Positions 25,563-40,476 of a DNA stretch of 64,000 nucleotides are shown in pieces. The stretch lies in assembly GCF_050948215.1 (NCBI RefSeq), contig NW_027488858.1:186001-250000 (forward strand), given 5' to 3'. This DNA is from Halictus rubicundus. Taxonomy: Eukaryota > Arthropoda > Insecta > Hymenoptera > Halictidae. The notes beneath the pieces were generated by a model. The model had not been told where the DNA came from and did not search any database. It worked only from the letters and a program-made list of their open reading frames with translations. Numbering within the stretch: the stretch's first letter is position 1; each line of letters opens with the position of its first letter. Both the position numbers and the translations under genes were made by a program.

Positions 25563-28500
25563 GTTTCCTCTTAGCGGTGGGGCTTAGAAAAGTGTTCGTC
25601 CAACGTCCGACGGAGTAGTACATCCGTCCATTATTTGCTAATAACTCGGTAAATAATAGTAGTAGCGAGTTTGGTGTTATGATATATATTGTTAGAAACC
25701 GTCTATATTACAGTGATATCACGTCGAAAATCGTCTAGGACCGATACGTGAAAAGTTTCCTCTTAGCGGTGGGGCTTAGAAAAATGTTCGTCCAACGTCC
25801 GACGGAGTAGTACATCCGTCCATTATTAGCTAATAACTCGGTAAATAATAGTAGTAGCGAGTTTGGTGTTATGATATATATTGTTAGAAACCGTCTATAT
25901 TACAGTGATATCGGGTCGAAAATCGTCTAGGACCGATACGGAAAAAGTTTCCTCTTAGCGGTGGGGCTTAGAAAAATGTTCGTCCAACATCCGACGGAGT
26001 AGTACATCCGTCCATTATTAGCTAATAACTCGGTAAATAATAGTAGTAGCGAGTTTGGTGTTATGATATATATTGTTAGAACCCGTCTATATTACAGTGA
26101 TATCACGTCGAAAATCGTCTAGGACCGATACGGAAAAAGTTTCCTCTTAGCGGTGGGGCTTAGAAAAATTTCCAGAGTTTTGTCGACGGAGTAGTACACC
26201 CGTCCATTATTTGCTAATAACTCGGTAAATAATAGTAGTAGCGAGTTTGGTGTTATGATATATATTGTCAGAAACCGTCTATATTACAGTGATATCACGT
26301 CGACAATCGTCTAGGACCGATACGGAAAAATTTTCCTCTTACCGGTGGGGCTTAGAAAAATGTTCGTCCAACGTCCGACGGAGTAGTACATCCGTCCATT
26401 ATTTGCTAATAACTCGGTAAATAATAGTAGTAGCGAGTTTGGTGTTATGATATATATTGTTAGAAACCGTCTATATTACAGTGATATCACGTCGACAATC
26501 GCCTAGGACCGATACGGAAAAAGTTTCCTCTTAGCGGAGGGACTTAGAAAAATTTTCGTCCAACGTCCGTCGGAGTAGTACATCCGTCCATTATTTGCTA
26601 ATAACTCGGTAAATAATAGTAGTAGCGAGTTTGGTGTTATGATATATATTGTTAGAAACCGTCTATATTACAGTGATATCACGTCGAAAATCGTCTAGGA
26701 CCGATACGGAAAAAGTTTCCTCTTAGCGGTGGGGCTTAGAAAAATTTCCAGAGTTTTGTCGACGGTGTAGTACACCCGTCCATTATTTGCTAATAACTCG
26801 GTAAATAATAGTAGTAGCGAGTTTGGTGTTATGATATATATTGTTAGAAACCGTCTATATTACAGTGATATCACGTCGAAAATCGTCTAGGACCGATACG
26901 GAAAATGTTTCCTCTTAGCGGTGGGACTTAGAAAAATTTCCAGAGTTTTGTCGACGGAGTAGTACACCCGTCCATTATTTGCTAATAACTCGGTAAATAA
27001 TAGTAGTAGCGAGTTTGGTGTTATGATATATATTGTTAGAAACCGTCTATATTACAGTGATATCACGTCGACAATCGCCTAGGACCGATACGGAAAAAGT
27101 TTCCTCTTAGCGGAGGGACTTAGAAAAATTTTCGTCCAACGTCCGTCGGAGTAGTACATCCGTCCATTATTTGCTAATAACTCGGTAAATAATAGTAGTA
27201 GCGAGTTTGGTGTTATGATATATATTGTTAGAAACCGTCTATATTACAGTGATATCACGTCGAAAATCGTCTAGGACCGATACGGAAAAAGTTTCCTCTT
27301 AGCGGTGGGGCTTAGAAAAATTTCCAGAGTTTTGTCGACGGAGTAGTACACCCGTCCATTATTTGCTAATAACTCGGTAAATAATAGTAGTAGCGAGTTT
27401 GGTGTTATGATATATATTGTTAGAAACCGTCTATATTACAGTGATATCACGTCGAAAATCGTCTAGGACCGATACGGAAAATGTTTCCTCTTAGCGGTGG
27501 GGCTTAGAAAAGTGTTCGTCCAACGTCCGACGGAGTAGTACATCCGTCCATTATTTGCTAATAACTCGGTAAATAATAGTAGTAGCGAGTTTGGTGTTAT
27601 GATATATATTGTTAGAAACCGTCTATATTACAGTGATATCACGTCGAAAATCGTCTAGGACCGATACGTGAAAAGTTTCCTCTTAGCGGTGGGGCTTAGA
27701 AAAATGTTCGTCCAACGTCCGACGGAGTAGTACATCCGTCCATTATTAGCTAATAACTCGGTAAATAATAGTAGTAGCGAGTTTGGTGTTATGATATATA
27801 TTGTTAGAAACCGTCTATATTACAGTGATATCGGGTCGAAAATCGTCTAGGACCGATACGGAAAAAGTTTCCTCTTAGCGGTGGGGCTTAGAAAAATGTT
27901 CGTCCAACATCCGACGGAGTAGTACATCCGTCCATTATTAGCTAATAACTCGGTAAATAATAGTAGTAGCGAGTTTGGTGTTATGATATATATTGTTAGA
28001 ACCCGTCTATATTACAGTGATATCACGTCGAAAATCGTCTAGGACCGATACGGAAAAAGTTTCCTCTTAGCGGTGGGGCTTAGAAAAATTTCCAGAGTTT
28101 TGTCGACGGAGTAGTACACCCGTCCATTATTTGCTAATAACTCGGTAAATAATAGTAGTAGCGAGTTTGGTGTTATGATATATATTGTCAGAAACCGTCT
28201 ATATTACAGTGATATCACGTCGACAATCGTCTAGGACCGATACGGAAAAATTTTCCTCTTACCGGTGGGGCTTAGAAAAATGTTCGTCCAACGTCCGACG
28301 GAGTAGTACATCCGTCCATTATTTGCTAATAACTCGGTAAATAATAGTAGTAGCGAGTTTGGTGTTATGATATATATTGTTAGAAACCGTCTATATTACA
28401 GTGATATCACGTCGACAATCGCCTAGGACCGATACGGAAAAAGTTTCCTCTTAGCGGAGGGACTTAGAAAAATTTTCGTCCAACGTCCGTTGGAGTAGTA

Positions 28501-29402
28501 CATCCGTCCATTATTTGCTAATAACTCGGTAAATAATAGTAGTAGCGAGTTTGGTGTTATGATATATATTGTTAGAAACCGTCTATATTACAGTGATATC
28601 ACGTCGAAAATCGTCTAGGACCGATACGGAAAAAGTTTCCTCTTAGCGGTGGGGCTTAGAAAAATTTCCAGAGTTTTGTCGACGGAGTAGTACACCCGTC
28701 CATTATTTGCTTATAACTCGGTAAATAATAGTAGTAGCGAGTTTGGTGTTATGATATATATTGTTAGAAACCGTCTATATTACAGTGATATCACGTCGAA
28801 AATCGTCTAGGACCGATACGGAAAATGTTTCCTCTTAGCGGTGGGACTTAGAAAAATTTCCAGAGTTTTGTCGACGGAGTAGTACACCCGTCCATTATTT
28901 GCTAATAACTCGGTAAATAATAGTAGTAGCGAGTTTGGTGTTATGATATATATTGTTAGAAACCGTCTATATTACAGTGATATCACGTCGACAATCGCCT
29001 AGGACCGATACGGAAAAAGTTTCCTCTTAGCGGAGGGACTTAGAAAAATTTTCGTCCAACGTCCGTCGGAGTAGTACATCCGTCCATTATTTGCTAATAA
29101 CTCGGTAAATAATAGTAGTAGCGAGTTTGGTGTTATGATATATATTGTTAGAAACCGTCTATATTACAGTGATATCACGTCGAAAATCGTCTAGGACCGA
29201 TACGGAAAAAGTTTCCTCTTAGCGGTGGGGCTTAGAAAAATTTCCAGAGTTTTGTCGACGGAGTAGTACACCCGTCCATTATTTGCTAATAACTCGGTAA
29301 ATAATAGTAGTAGCGAGTTTGGTGTTATGATATATATTGTTAGAAACCGTCTATATTACAGTGATATCACGTCGAAAATCGTCTAGGACCGATACGGAAA
29401 AT
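25563..29402 (+). repeat. Tandem duplication of a 10-monomer (1920-bp) block
   Basis: Copy 1 (25563-27482) and copy 2 (27483-29402) are adjacent and almost identical. They share AGAACCCGTC, TTACCGGTGGGG, GTCCGTCGGAG and GAAAATGTTTCC at matching positions. I see about three differences: GACGGTGTAG against GACGGAGTAG, GTCCGTCGG against GTCCGTTGG, and GCTAATAAC against GCTTATAAC. Sequence before and after the pair differs, so the block edges can be placed. Confidence 0.85.
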
Positions 29403-32400
29403 GTTTCCTCTTAGCGGTGGGACTTAGAAAAATTTCCAGAGTTTTGTCGACGGAGTAGTACACCCGTCCATTATTTGCTAATAACTCGGTAAATAATAGT
29501 AGTAGCGAGTTTGGTGTTATGATATATATTGTTAGAAACCGTCTATATTACAGTGATATCACGTCGACAATCGCCTAGGACCGATACGGAAAAAGTTTCC
29601 TCTTAGCGGAGGGACTTAGAAAAATTTTCGTCCAACGTCCGAGGGAGTAGTACATCCGTCCATTATTTGCTAATAACTCGGTAAATAATAGTAGTAGCGA
29701 GTTTGGTGTTATGATATATATTGTTAGAAACCGTCTATATTACAGTGATATCACGTCGAAAATCGTCTAGGACCGATACGTGAAAAGTTTCCTCTTAGCG
29801 GTGGGGCTTAGAAAAATGTTCGTCCAACGTCCGACGGAGTAGTACATCCGTCCATTATTAGCTAATAACTCGGTAAATAATAGTAGTAGCGAGTTTGGTG
29901 TTATGATGTGTATTGTTAGAAACCGTCTATATTACAGTGATATCGGGTCGAAAATCGTCTAGGACCGATACGGAAAAAGTTTCCTCTTAGCGGTGGGGCT
30001 TAGAAAAATTTCCAGAGTTTTGTCGACGGAGTAGTACACCCGTCCATTATTAGCTAATAACTCGGCAAATAATAGTAGTAGCGAGTTTGGTGTTATGATA
30101 TATATTGTTAGAAACCGTCTATATTACAGTGATATCACGTCGAAAATCGTCTAGGACCGATACGGAAAAAGTTTCCTCTTAGCGGTGGGGCTTAGAAAAA
30201 TTTCCAGAGTTTTGTCGACGGAGTAGTACACCCGTCCATTATTTGCTAATAACTCGGTAAATAATAGTAGTAGCGAGTTTGGTGTTACGATATATATTGT
30301 TAGAAACCGTCTATATTACAGTGATATTACGTCGACAATTGCCTAGGACCGATACGGAAAAAGTTTCCTCTTAGCGGAGGGACTTAGAAAAATTTACATC
30401 CAACGTCCAACGGAGTAGTACATCCGTCCATTATTTGCTAATAACTCGGTAAATAATAGTAGTAGCGAGTTTGGTGTTATGATCTATATTGTTAGAAACC
30501 GTCTATATTACAGTGATATCACGTCGAAAATCGTCTAGGACCGATACGGAAAAAGTTTCCTCTTAGCGGTGGGGCTTAGAAAAATTTCCAGAGTTTTGTC
30601 GACGGAGTAGTACACCCGTCCAATATTTGCTAATAACTCGGTAAATAATAGTAGTAGCGAGTTTGGTGTTATGATATATATTGTTAGAAACCGTCTATAT
30701 TACAGTGATATCGCGTCGAAAATCGTCTAGGACCGATACGGAAAAAGTTTCCTCTTAGCGGTGGGACTTAGAAAAATTTCCAGAGTTTTGTCGACGGAGT
30801 AGTACATCCGTCCATTATTTGCTAATAACTCGGTAAATAATAGTAGTAGCGAGTTTGGTGTTATGATATATATTGTCAGAATCCGTCTATATTACTGTGA
30901 TATCACGTCGACAATCGTCTAGGACCGATACGGAAAAATTTTCCTCTTAGCGGTGGGGCTTAGAAAAATTTACGTCCAACGTCCGACGGAGTAGTACATC
31001 CGTCCATTATTTGCTAATAACTCGGTAAATAATAGTAGTAGCGAGTTTGGTGTTATGATATATATTGTTAGAAACCGTCTATATTACAGTGATATCGGGT
31101 CGAAAATCGTCTAGGACCGATACGGAAAAAGTTTCCTCTTAGCCGTGGGACTTAGAAAAATTTTCGTCCAACGTCCGTCGGAGTAGTACATCCGTCCATT
31201 ATTTGCTAATAACTCGGTAAATAATAGTAGTAGCGAGTTTGGTGTTATGATATATATTGTTAGAAACCGTCTATATTACAGTGATATTACGTCGACAATT
31301 GCCTAGGACCGATACGTGAAAAGTTTCCTCTTAGCGGTGGGGCTTAGAAAAATGTTCGTCCAACGTCCGACGGAGTAGTACATCCGTCCATTATTAGCTA
31401 ATAACTCGGTAAATAATAGTAGTAGCGAGTTTGGTGTTATGATATATATTGTTAGAAACCGTCTATATTACAGTGATATCGGGTCGAAAATCGTCTAGGA
31501 CCGATACGGAAAAAGTTTCCTCTTAGCGGTGGGGCTTAGAAAAATGTTCGTCCAACATCCGACGGAGTAGTACATCCGTCCATTATTAGCTAATAACTCG
31601 GTAAATAATAGTAGTAGCGAGATTGGTGTTATGATATATATTGTTAGAAACCGTCTATATTACAGTGATATCACGTCGAAAATCGTCTAGGACCGATACG
31701 GAAAAAGTTTCCTCTTAGCGGTGGGGCTTAGAAAAATATCCAGAGTTTTGTCGACGGAGTAGTACACCCGTCCATTATTTGCTAATAACTCGGTAAATAA
31801 TAGTAGTAGCGAGTTTGGTGTTACGATATATATTGTTAGAAACCGTCTATATTACAGTGATATTACGTCGACAATTGCCTAGGACCGATACGGAAAAAGT
31901 TTCCTCTTAGCGGAGGGACTTAGAAAAATTTACGTCCAACGTCCGACGGAGTAGTACATCCGTCCATTATTTGCTAATAACTCGGTAAATAATAGTAGTA
32001 GCGAGTTTGGTGTTATGATATATATTGTTAGAAACCGTCTATATTACAGTGATATCACGTCGAAAATCGTCTAGGACCGATACGGAAAAAGTTTCCTCTT
32101 AGCGGTGGGGCTTAGAAAAATTTCCAGAGTTTTGTCGACGGAGTAGTACACCCGTCCATTATTTGCTAATAACTCGGTAAATAATAGTAGTAGCGAGTTT
32201 GGTGTTATGATATATATTGTTAGAAACCGTCTATATTACAGTGATATCACGTCGAATATCGTCTAGGACCGATACGTGAAAAGTTTCCTCTTAGCGGTGG
32301 GGCTTAGAAAAATGTTCGTCCAACGTCCGACGGAGTAGTACATCCGTCCATTATTAGCTAATAACTCGGTAAATAATAGTAGTAGCGAGTTTGGTGTTAT

Positions 32401-32559
32401 GATATATATTGTTAGAAACCGTCTATATTACAGTGATATCGGGTCGAAAATCGTCTAGGACCGATACGGAAAAAGTTTCCTCTTAGCGTTGGGGCTTAGA
32501 AAAATGTTCGTCCAACATCCGACGGACTAGTACATCCGTCCATTATTAGCTAATAACTC

Positions 32560-35500
32560 GGTAAATAATAGTAGTAGCGAGTTTGGTGTTATGATATATA
32601 TTGTTAGAAACCGTCTATATTACAGTGATATCACGTCGAAAATCGTCTAGGACCGATACGTGAAAAGTTTCCTCTTAGCGGTGGGGCTTAGAAAAATTTT
32701 CGTCCAACGGCCGACGGAGTAGTACATCCGTCCATTATTTGCTAATAACTCGGTAAATAATAGTAGTAGCGAGTTTGGTGTTATGATATATTGTTAGAAA
32801 CCGTCTATATTACAGTGATATCGCGTCGAAAATCGTCTAGGACTGATACGGAAAATGTTTCCTCTTAGCGGTGGGACTTAGAAAAGTGTTCGTCCAACGT
32901 CCGACGGAGTAGTACATCCGTCCATTATTTGCTAATAACTCGGTAAATAATAGTAGTAGCGAGTTTGGTGTTATGATATATATTGTTAGAAACCGTCTAT
33001 ATTACAGTGATATCACGTCGAAAATCGTCTAGGACCGATACGGAAAAAGTTTCCTCTTAGCGGTGGGGCTTAGAAAAATTTCCAGAGTTTTGTCGACGGA
33101 GTAGTACACCCGTCCATTATTTGCTAATAACTCGGTAAATAATAGTAGTAGCGAGTTTGGTGTTATGATATATATTGTCAGAAACCGTCTATATTACAGT
33201 GATATCACGTCGACAATCGTCTAGGACCGATACGGAAAAATTTTCCTCTTAGCGGTGGGACTTAGAAAAATTTCCAGAGTTTTGTCGACGGAGTAGTACA
33301 CCCGTCCATTATTTGCTAATAACTCGGTAAATAATAGTAGTAGCGAGTTTGGTGTTATGATATATATTGTTAGAAACCGTCTATATTACAGTGATATCAC
33401 GTCGACAATCGCCTAGGACCGATACGGAAAAAGTTTCCTCTTAGCGGAGGAGGTTAGAAAAATGTTCGTCCAACGTCCGACGGAGTAGTACATCCGTCCA
33501 TTATTAGCTAATAACTCGGTAAATAATAGTAGTAGCGAGTTTGGTGTTATGATATATATTGTTAGAAACCGTCTATATTACAGTGATATTACGTCGACAA
33601 TTGCCTAGGACCGATACGGAAAAAGTTTCCTCTTAGCGGTGGGGCTTAGAAAAGTGTTCGTCCAACGTCCGACGGAGTAGTACATCCGTCCATTATTTGC
33701 TAATAACTCGGTAAATAATAGTAGTAGCGAGTTTGGTGTTATGATATATATTGTTAGAAACCGTCTATATTACAGTGATATCGGGTCGAAAATCGTCTAG
33801 GACCGATACGGAAAAAGTTTCCTCTTAGCGGTGGGGCTTAGAAAAATGTTCGTCCAACATCCGACGGAGTAGTACATCCGTCCATTATTAGCTAATAACT
33901 CGGTAAATAATAGTAGTAGCGAGTTTGGTGTTATGATATATATTGTTAGAACCCGTCTATATTACAGTGATATCACGTCGAAAATCGTCTAGGACCGATA
34001 CGGAAAAAGTTTCCTCTTAGCGGTGGGGCTTAGAAAAATTTCCAGAGTTTTGTCGACGGAGTAGTACACCCGTCCATTATTTGCTAATAACTCGGTAAAT
34101 AATAGTAGTAGCGAGTTTGGTGTTATGATATATATTGTCAGAAACCGTCTATATTACAGTGATATCACGTCGACAATCGTCTAGGACCGATACGGAAAAA
34201 TTTTCTTCTTAGCGGTGGGGCTTAGAAAAATGTTCGTCCAACGTCCGACGGAGTAGTACATCCGTCCATTATTTGCTAATAACTCGGTAAATAATAGTAG
34301 TAGCGAGTTTGGTGTTATGATATATATTGTTAGAAACCGTCTATATTACAGTGATATCACGTCGACAATCGCCTAGGACCGATACGGAAAAAGTTTCCTC
34401 TTAGCGGAGGGATTTAGAAAAATTTTCGTCCAACGTCCGACGGAGTAGTACATCCGTCCATTATTTGCTAATAACTCGGTAAATAATAGTAGTAGCGAGT
34501 TTGGTGTTATGATATATATTGTTAGAAACCGTCTATATTACAGTGATATCACGTCGAAAATCGTCTAGGACCGATACGTGAAAAGTTTCCTCTTAGCGGT
34601 GGGGCTTAGAAAAATGTTCGTCCAACGTCCGACGGAGTAGTACATCCGTCCATTATTAGCTAATAACTCGGTAAATAATAGTAGTAGCGAGTTTGGTGTT
34701 ATGATATATATTGTTAGAAACCGTCTATATTACAGTGATATCGGGTCGAAAATCGTCTAGGACCGATACGGAAAAAGTTTCCTCTTAGCGGTGGGACTTA
34801 GAAAAATTTTCGTCCAACGTCCGACGGAGTAGTACATCCGTCCATTATTTGCTAATAACTCGGTAAATAATAGTAGTAGCGAGTTTGGTGTTATGATATA
34901 TATTGTTAGAAACCGTCTATATTACAGTGATATCGCGTCGAAAATCGTCTAGGACTGATACGGAAAATGTTTCCTCTTAGCGGTGGGACTTAGAAAAATT
35001 TCCAGAGTTTTGTCGACGGAGTAGTACACCCGTACATTATTTGCTAATAACTCGGTAAATAATAGTAGTAGCGAGTTGGGTGTTATGATATATATTGTTA
35101 GAAACCGTCTATATTACAGTGATATCACGTCGAAAATCGTCTAGGACCGATACGGAAAATGTTTCCTCTTAGCGGTGGGGCTTAGAAAAATTTCCAGAGT
35201 TTTGTCGACGGAGTAGTACACCCGTCCATTATTTGCTAATAACTCGGTAAATAATAGTAGTAGCGAGTTTGTTGTTACGATATATATTGTTAGAAACCGT
35301 CTATATTACAGTGATATTACGTCGACAATTGCCTAGGACCGATACGGAAAAAGTTTCCTCTTAGCGGTGGGGCTTAGAAAAATGTTCGTCCAACATCCGA
35401 CGGAGTAGTACATCCGTCCATTATTAGCTAATAACTCGGTAAATAATAGTAGTAGCGAGTTTGGTGTTATGATATATATTGTTGGAAACCGTCTATATTA

Positions 35501-38500
35501 CAGTGATATCACGTCGAAAATCGTCTAGGACCGATACGGAAAAAGTTTCCTCTTAGCGGTGGGACTTAGAAAAATTTCCAGAGTTTTGTCGACGGAGTAG
35601 TACACCCGTCCAATATTTGCTAATAACTCGGTAAATAATAGTAGTAGCGAGTTTGGTGTTATGATCTATATTGTTAGAAACCGTCTATATTACAGTGATA
35701 TCGGGTCGAAAATCGTCTAGGACCGATACGGAAAAAGTTTCCTCTTAGCGGTGGGGCTTAGAAAAATGTTCGTCCAACATCCGACGGAGTAGTACATCCG
35801 TCCATTATTAGCTAATAACTCGGTAAATAATAGTAGTAGCGAGTTTGGTGTTATGATATATATTGTTAGAACCCGTCTATATTACAGTGATATCACGTCG
35901 AAAATCGTCTAGGACCGATACGGAAAAAGTTTCCTCTTAGCGGTGGGGCTTAGAAAAATTTCCAGAGTTTTGTCGACGGAGTAGTACACCCGTCCATTAT
36001 TTGCTAATAACTCGGTAAATAATAGTAGTAGCGAGTTTGGTGTTATGATATATATTGTCAGAAACCGTCTATATTACAGTGATATCACGTCGACAATCGT
36101 CTAGGACCGATACGGAAAAATTTTCTTCTTAGCGGTGGGGCTTAGAAAAATGTTCGTCCAACGTCCGACGGAGTAGTACATCCGTCCATTATTTGCTAAT
36201 AACTCGGTAAATAATAGTAGTAGCGAGTTTGGTGTTATGATATATATTGTTAGAAACCGTCTATATTACAGTGATATCACGTCGACAATCGCCTAGGACC
36301 GATACGGAAAAAGTTTCCTCTTAGCGGAGGGATTTAGAAAAATTTTCGTCCAACGTCCGACGGAGTAGTACATCCGTCCATTATTTGCTAATAACTCGGT
36401 AAATAATAGTAGTAGCGAGTTTGGTGTTATGATATATATTGTTAGAAACCGTCTATATTACAGTGATATCACGTCGAAAATCGTCTAGGACCGATACGTG
36501 AAAAGTTTCCTCTTAGCGGTGGGGCTTAGAAAAATGTTCGTCCAACGTCCGACGGAGTAGTACATCCGTCCATTATTAGCTAATAACTCGGTAAATAATA
36601 GTAGTAGCGAGTTTGGTGTTATGATATATATTGTTAGAAACCGTCTATATTACAGTGATATCGGGTCGAAAATCGTCTAGGACCGATACGGAAAAAGTTT
36701 CCTCTTAGCGGTGGGACTTAGAAAAATTTTCGTCCAACGTCCGACGGAGTAGTACATCCGTCCATTATTTGCTAATAACTCGGTAAATAATAGTAGTAGC
36801 GAGTTTGGTGTTATGATATATATTGTTAGAAACCGTCTATATTACAGTGATATCGCGTCGAAAATCGTCTAGGACTGATACGGAAAATGTTTCCTCTTAG
36901 CGGTGGGACTTAGAAAAATTTCCAGAGTTTTGTCGACGGAGTAGTACACCCGTACATTATTTGCTAATAACTCGGTAAATAATAGTAGTAGCGAGTTGGG
37001 TGTTATGATATATATTGTTAGAAACCGTCTATATTACAGTGATATCACGTCGAAAATCGTCTAGGACCGATACGGAAAATGTTTCCTCTTAGCGGTGGGG
37101 CTTAGAAAAATTTCCAGAGTTTTGTCGACGGAGTAGTACACCCGTCCATTATTTGCTAATAACTCGGTAAATAATAGTAGTAGCGAGTTTGTTGTTACGA
37201 TATATATTGTTAGAAACCGTCTATATTACAGTGATATTACGTCGACAATTGCCTAGGACCGATACGGAAAAAGTTTCCTCTTAGCGGAGGGACTTAGAAA
37301 AATTTACGTCCAACGTCCAACGGAGTAGTACATCCGTCCATTATTTGCTAATAACTCGGTAAATAATAGTAGTAGCGAGTTTGGTGTTATGATCTATATT
37401 GTTAGAAACCGTCTATATTACAGTGATATCACGTCGAAAATCGTCTAGGACCGATACGGAAAAAGTTTCCTCTTAGCGGTGGGGCTTAGAAAAATTTCCA
37501 GAGTTTTGTCGACGGAGTAGTACACCCGTCCATTATTAGCTAATAACTCGGTAAATAATAGTAGTAGCGAGTTTGGTGTTATGATATATATTGTTAGAAA
37601 CCGTCTATATTACAGTGATATCGGGTCGAAAATCGTCTAGGACCGATACGGAAAAAGTTTCCTCTTAGCGGTGGGGCTTAGAAAAATGTTCGTCCAACAT
37701 CCGACGGAGTAGTACATCCGTCCATTATTAGCTAATAACTCGGTAAATAATAGTAGTAGCGATTTTGGTGTTATGATATATATTGTTAGAAACCGTCTAT
37801 ATTACAGTGATATCACGTCGAAAATCGTCTAGGACCGATACGGAAAAAGTTTCCTCTTAGCGGTGGGGCTTAGAAAAATTTCCAGAGTTTTGTCGACGGA
37901 GTAGTACACCCGTCCATTATTTGCTAATAACTCGGTAAATAATAGTAGTAGCGAGTTTGGTGTTACGATATATATTGTTAGAAACCGTCTATATTACAGT
38001 GATATTACGTCGACAATTGCCTAGGACCGATACGGAAAAAGTTTCCTCTTAGCGGAGGGACTTAGAAAAATTTACGTCCAACGTCCGACGGAGTAGTACA
38101 TCCGTCCATTATTTGCTAATAACTCGGTAAATAATAGTAGTAGCGAGTTTGGTGTTATGATATATATTGTTAGAAACCGTCTATATTACAGTGATATCAC
38201 GTCGAAAATCGTCTAGGACCGATACGTGAAAAGTTTCCTCTTAGCGGTGGGGCTTAGAAAAATGTTCGTCCAACGTCCGACTGAGTAGTACATCCGTCCA
38301 TTATTAGCTAATAACTCGGTAAATAATAGTAGTAGCGAGTTTGGTGTTATGATATATATTGTTAGAAACCGTCTATATTACAGTGATATCGGGTCGAAAA
38401 TCGTCTAGGACCGATACGGAAAAAGTTTCCTCTTAGCGGTGGGGCTTAGAAAAATGTTCGTCCAACATCCGACGGAGTAGTACATCCGTCCATTATTAGC

Positions 38501-40476
38501 TAATAACTCGGTAAATAATAGTAGTAGCGAGTTTGGTGTTATGATATATATTGTTAGAAACCGTCTATATTACAGTGATATCACGTCGAAAATCGTCTAG
38601 GACCGATACGGAAAAAGTTTCCTCTTAGCGGTGGGGCTTAGAAAAATATCCAGAGTTTTGTCGACGGAGTAGTATACCCGTCCATTATTTGCTAATAACT
38701 CGGTAAATAATAGTAGTAGCGAGTTTGGTGTTACGATATATATTGTTAGAAACCGTCTATATTACAGTGATATTACGTCGACAATTGCCTAGGACCGATT
38801 CGGAAAAAGTTTCCACTTAGCGGAGGGACTTAGAAAAATTTACGTCCAACGTCCGACGGAGTAGTACATCCGTCCATTATTTGCTAATAACTCGGTAAAT
38901 AATAGTAGTAGCGAGTTTGGTGTTATGATATATATTGTTAGAAACCGTCTATATTACAGTGATATCACGTCGAAAATCGTCTAGGACCGATACGGAAAAA
39001 GTTTCTTCTTAGCGGTGGGGCTTAGAAAAATTTCCAGAGTTTTGTCGACGGAGTAGTACACCCGTCCATTATTTGCTAATAACTCGGTAAATAATAGTAG
39101 TAGCGAGTTTGGTGTTATGATATATATTGTTAGAAACCGTCTATATTACAGTGATATCACGTCGAAAATCGTCTAGGACCGATACGTGAAAAGTTTCCTC
39201 TTAGCGGTGGGGCTTAGAAAAATTTTCGTCCAACGGCCGACGGAGTAGTACATCCGTCCATTATTTGCTAATAACTCGGTAAATAATAGTAGTAGCGAGT
39301 TTGGTGTTATGATATATTGTTAGAAACCGTCTATATTACAGTGATATCGCGTCGAAAATCGTCTAGGACTGATACGGAAAATGTTTCCTCTTAGCGGTGG
39401 GACTTAGAAAAGTGTTCGTCCAACGTCCGACGGAGTAGTACATCCGTCCATTATTTGCTAATAACTCGGTAAATAATAGTAGTAGCGAGTTTGGTGTTAT
39501 GATATATATTGTTAGAAACCGTCTATATTACAGTGATATCACGTCGAAAATCGTCTAGGACCGATACGGAAAAAGTTTCCTCTTAGCGGTGGGGCTTAGA
39601 AAAATTTCCAGAGTTTTGTCGACGGAGTAGTACACCCGTCCATTATTTGCTAATAACTCGGTAAATAATAGTAGTAGCGAGTTTGGTGTTATGATATATA
39701 TTGTCAGAAACCGTCTATATTACAGTGATATCACGTCGACAATCGTCTAGGACCGATACGGAAAAATTTTTCTCTTAGCGGTGGGACTTAGAAAAATTTC
39801 CAGAGTTTTGTCGACGGAGTAGTACACCCGTCCATTATTTGCTAATAACTCGGTAAATAATAGTAGTAGCGAGTTTGGTGTTATGATATATATTGTTAGA
39901 AACCGTCTATATTACAGTGATATCACGTCGACAATCGCCTAGGACCGATACGGAAAAAGTTTCCTCTTAGCGGAGGAGGTTAGAAAAATGTTCGTCCAAC
40001 GTCCGACGGAGTAGTACATCCGTCCATTATTAGCTAATAACTCGGTAAATAATAGTAGTAGCGAGTTTGGTGTTATGATATATATTGTTAGAAACCGTCT
40101 ATATTACAGTGATATTACGTCGACAATTGCCTAGGACCGATACGGAAAAAGTTTCCTCTTAGCGGTGGGGCTTAGAAAAGTGTTCGTCCAACGTCCGACG
40201 GAGTAGTACATCCGTCCATTATTTGCTAATAACTCGGTAAATAATAGTAGTAGCGAGTTTGGTGTTATGATATATATTGTTAGAAACCGTCTATATTACA
40301 GTGATATCGGGTCGAAAATCGTCTAGGACCGATACGGAAAAAGTTTCCTCTTAGCGGTGGGGCTTAGAAAAATGTTCGTCCAACATCCGACGGAGTAGTA
40401 CATCCGTCCATTATTAGCTAATAACTCGGTAAATAATAGTAGTAGCGAGTTTGGTGTTATGATATATATTGTTAGA
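32560..40476 (+). repeat. Dispersed block copy with ~6.5-kb offset
   Basis: About 1.4 kb at 32560-33950 recurs at 39086-40476, offset 6526 bp, with the same series of rare variants: TCCAACGGCCGACGG, the 2-bp-short GATATATTGTT monomer, GGACTGATACGG and GCGGAGGAGGTTAG. One visible difference is TTTTTCTCTT near 39770 against TTTTCCTCTT near 33244. The 10-monomer pair at 33747-37287 lies between the copies. Confidence 0.8.
33747..37287 (+). repeat. Second 10-monomer (1920-bp) offset duplication
   Basis: 33747-35367 and 35667-37287 (1621 bp) show no difference on line-by-line reading. They share TTTTCTTCTTAGCGG, GAGGGATTTAG, GCGAGTTGGGTG, CCCGTACATT and GTTTGTTGTTACGA at the same offsets. Outside these limits the two diverge at once (GATATATA against GATCTATA on the left, GCGGTGGGG against GCGGAGGGA on the right). 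This is a very recent duplication. Confidence 0.88.
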
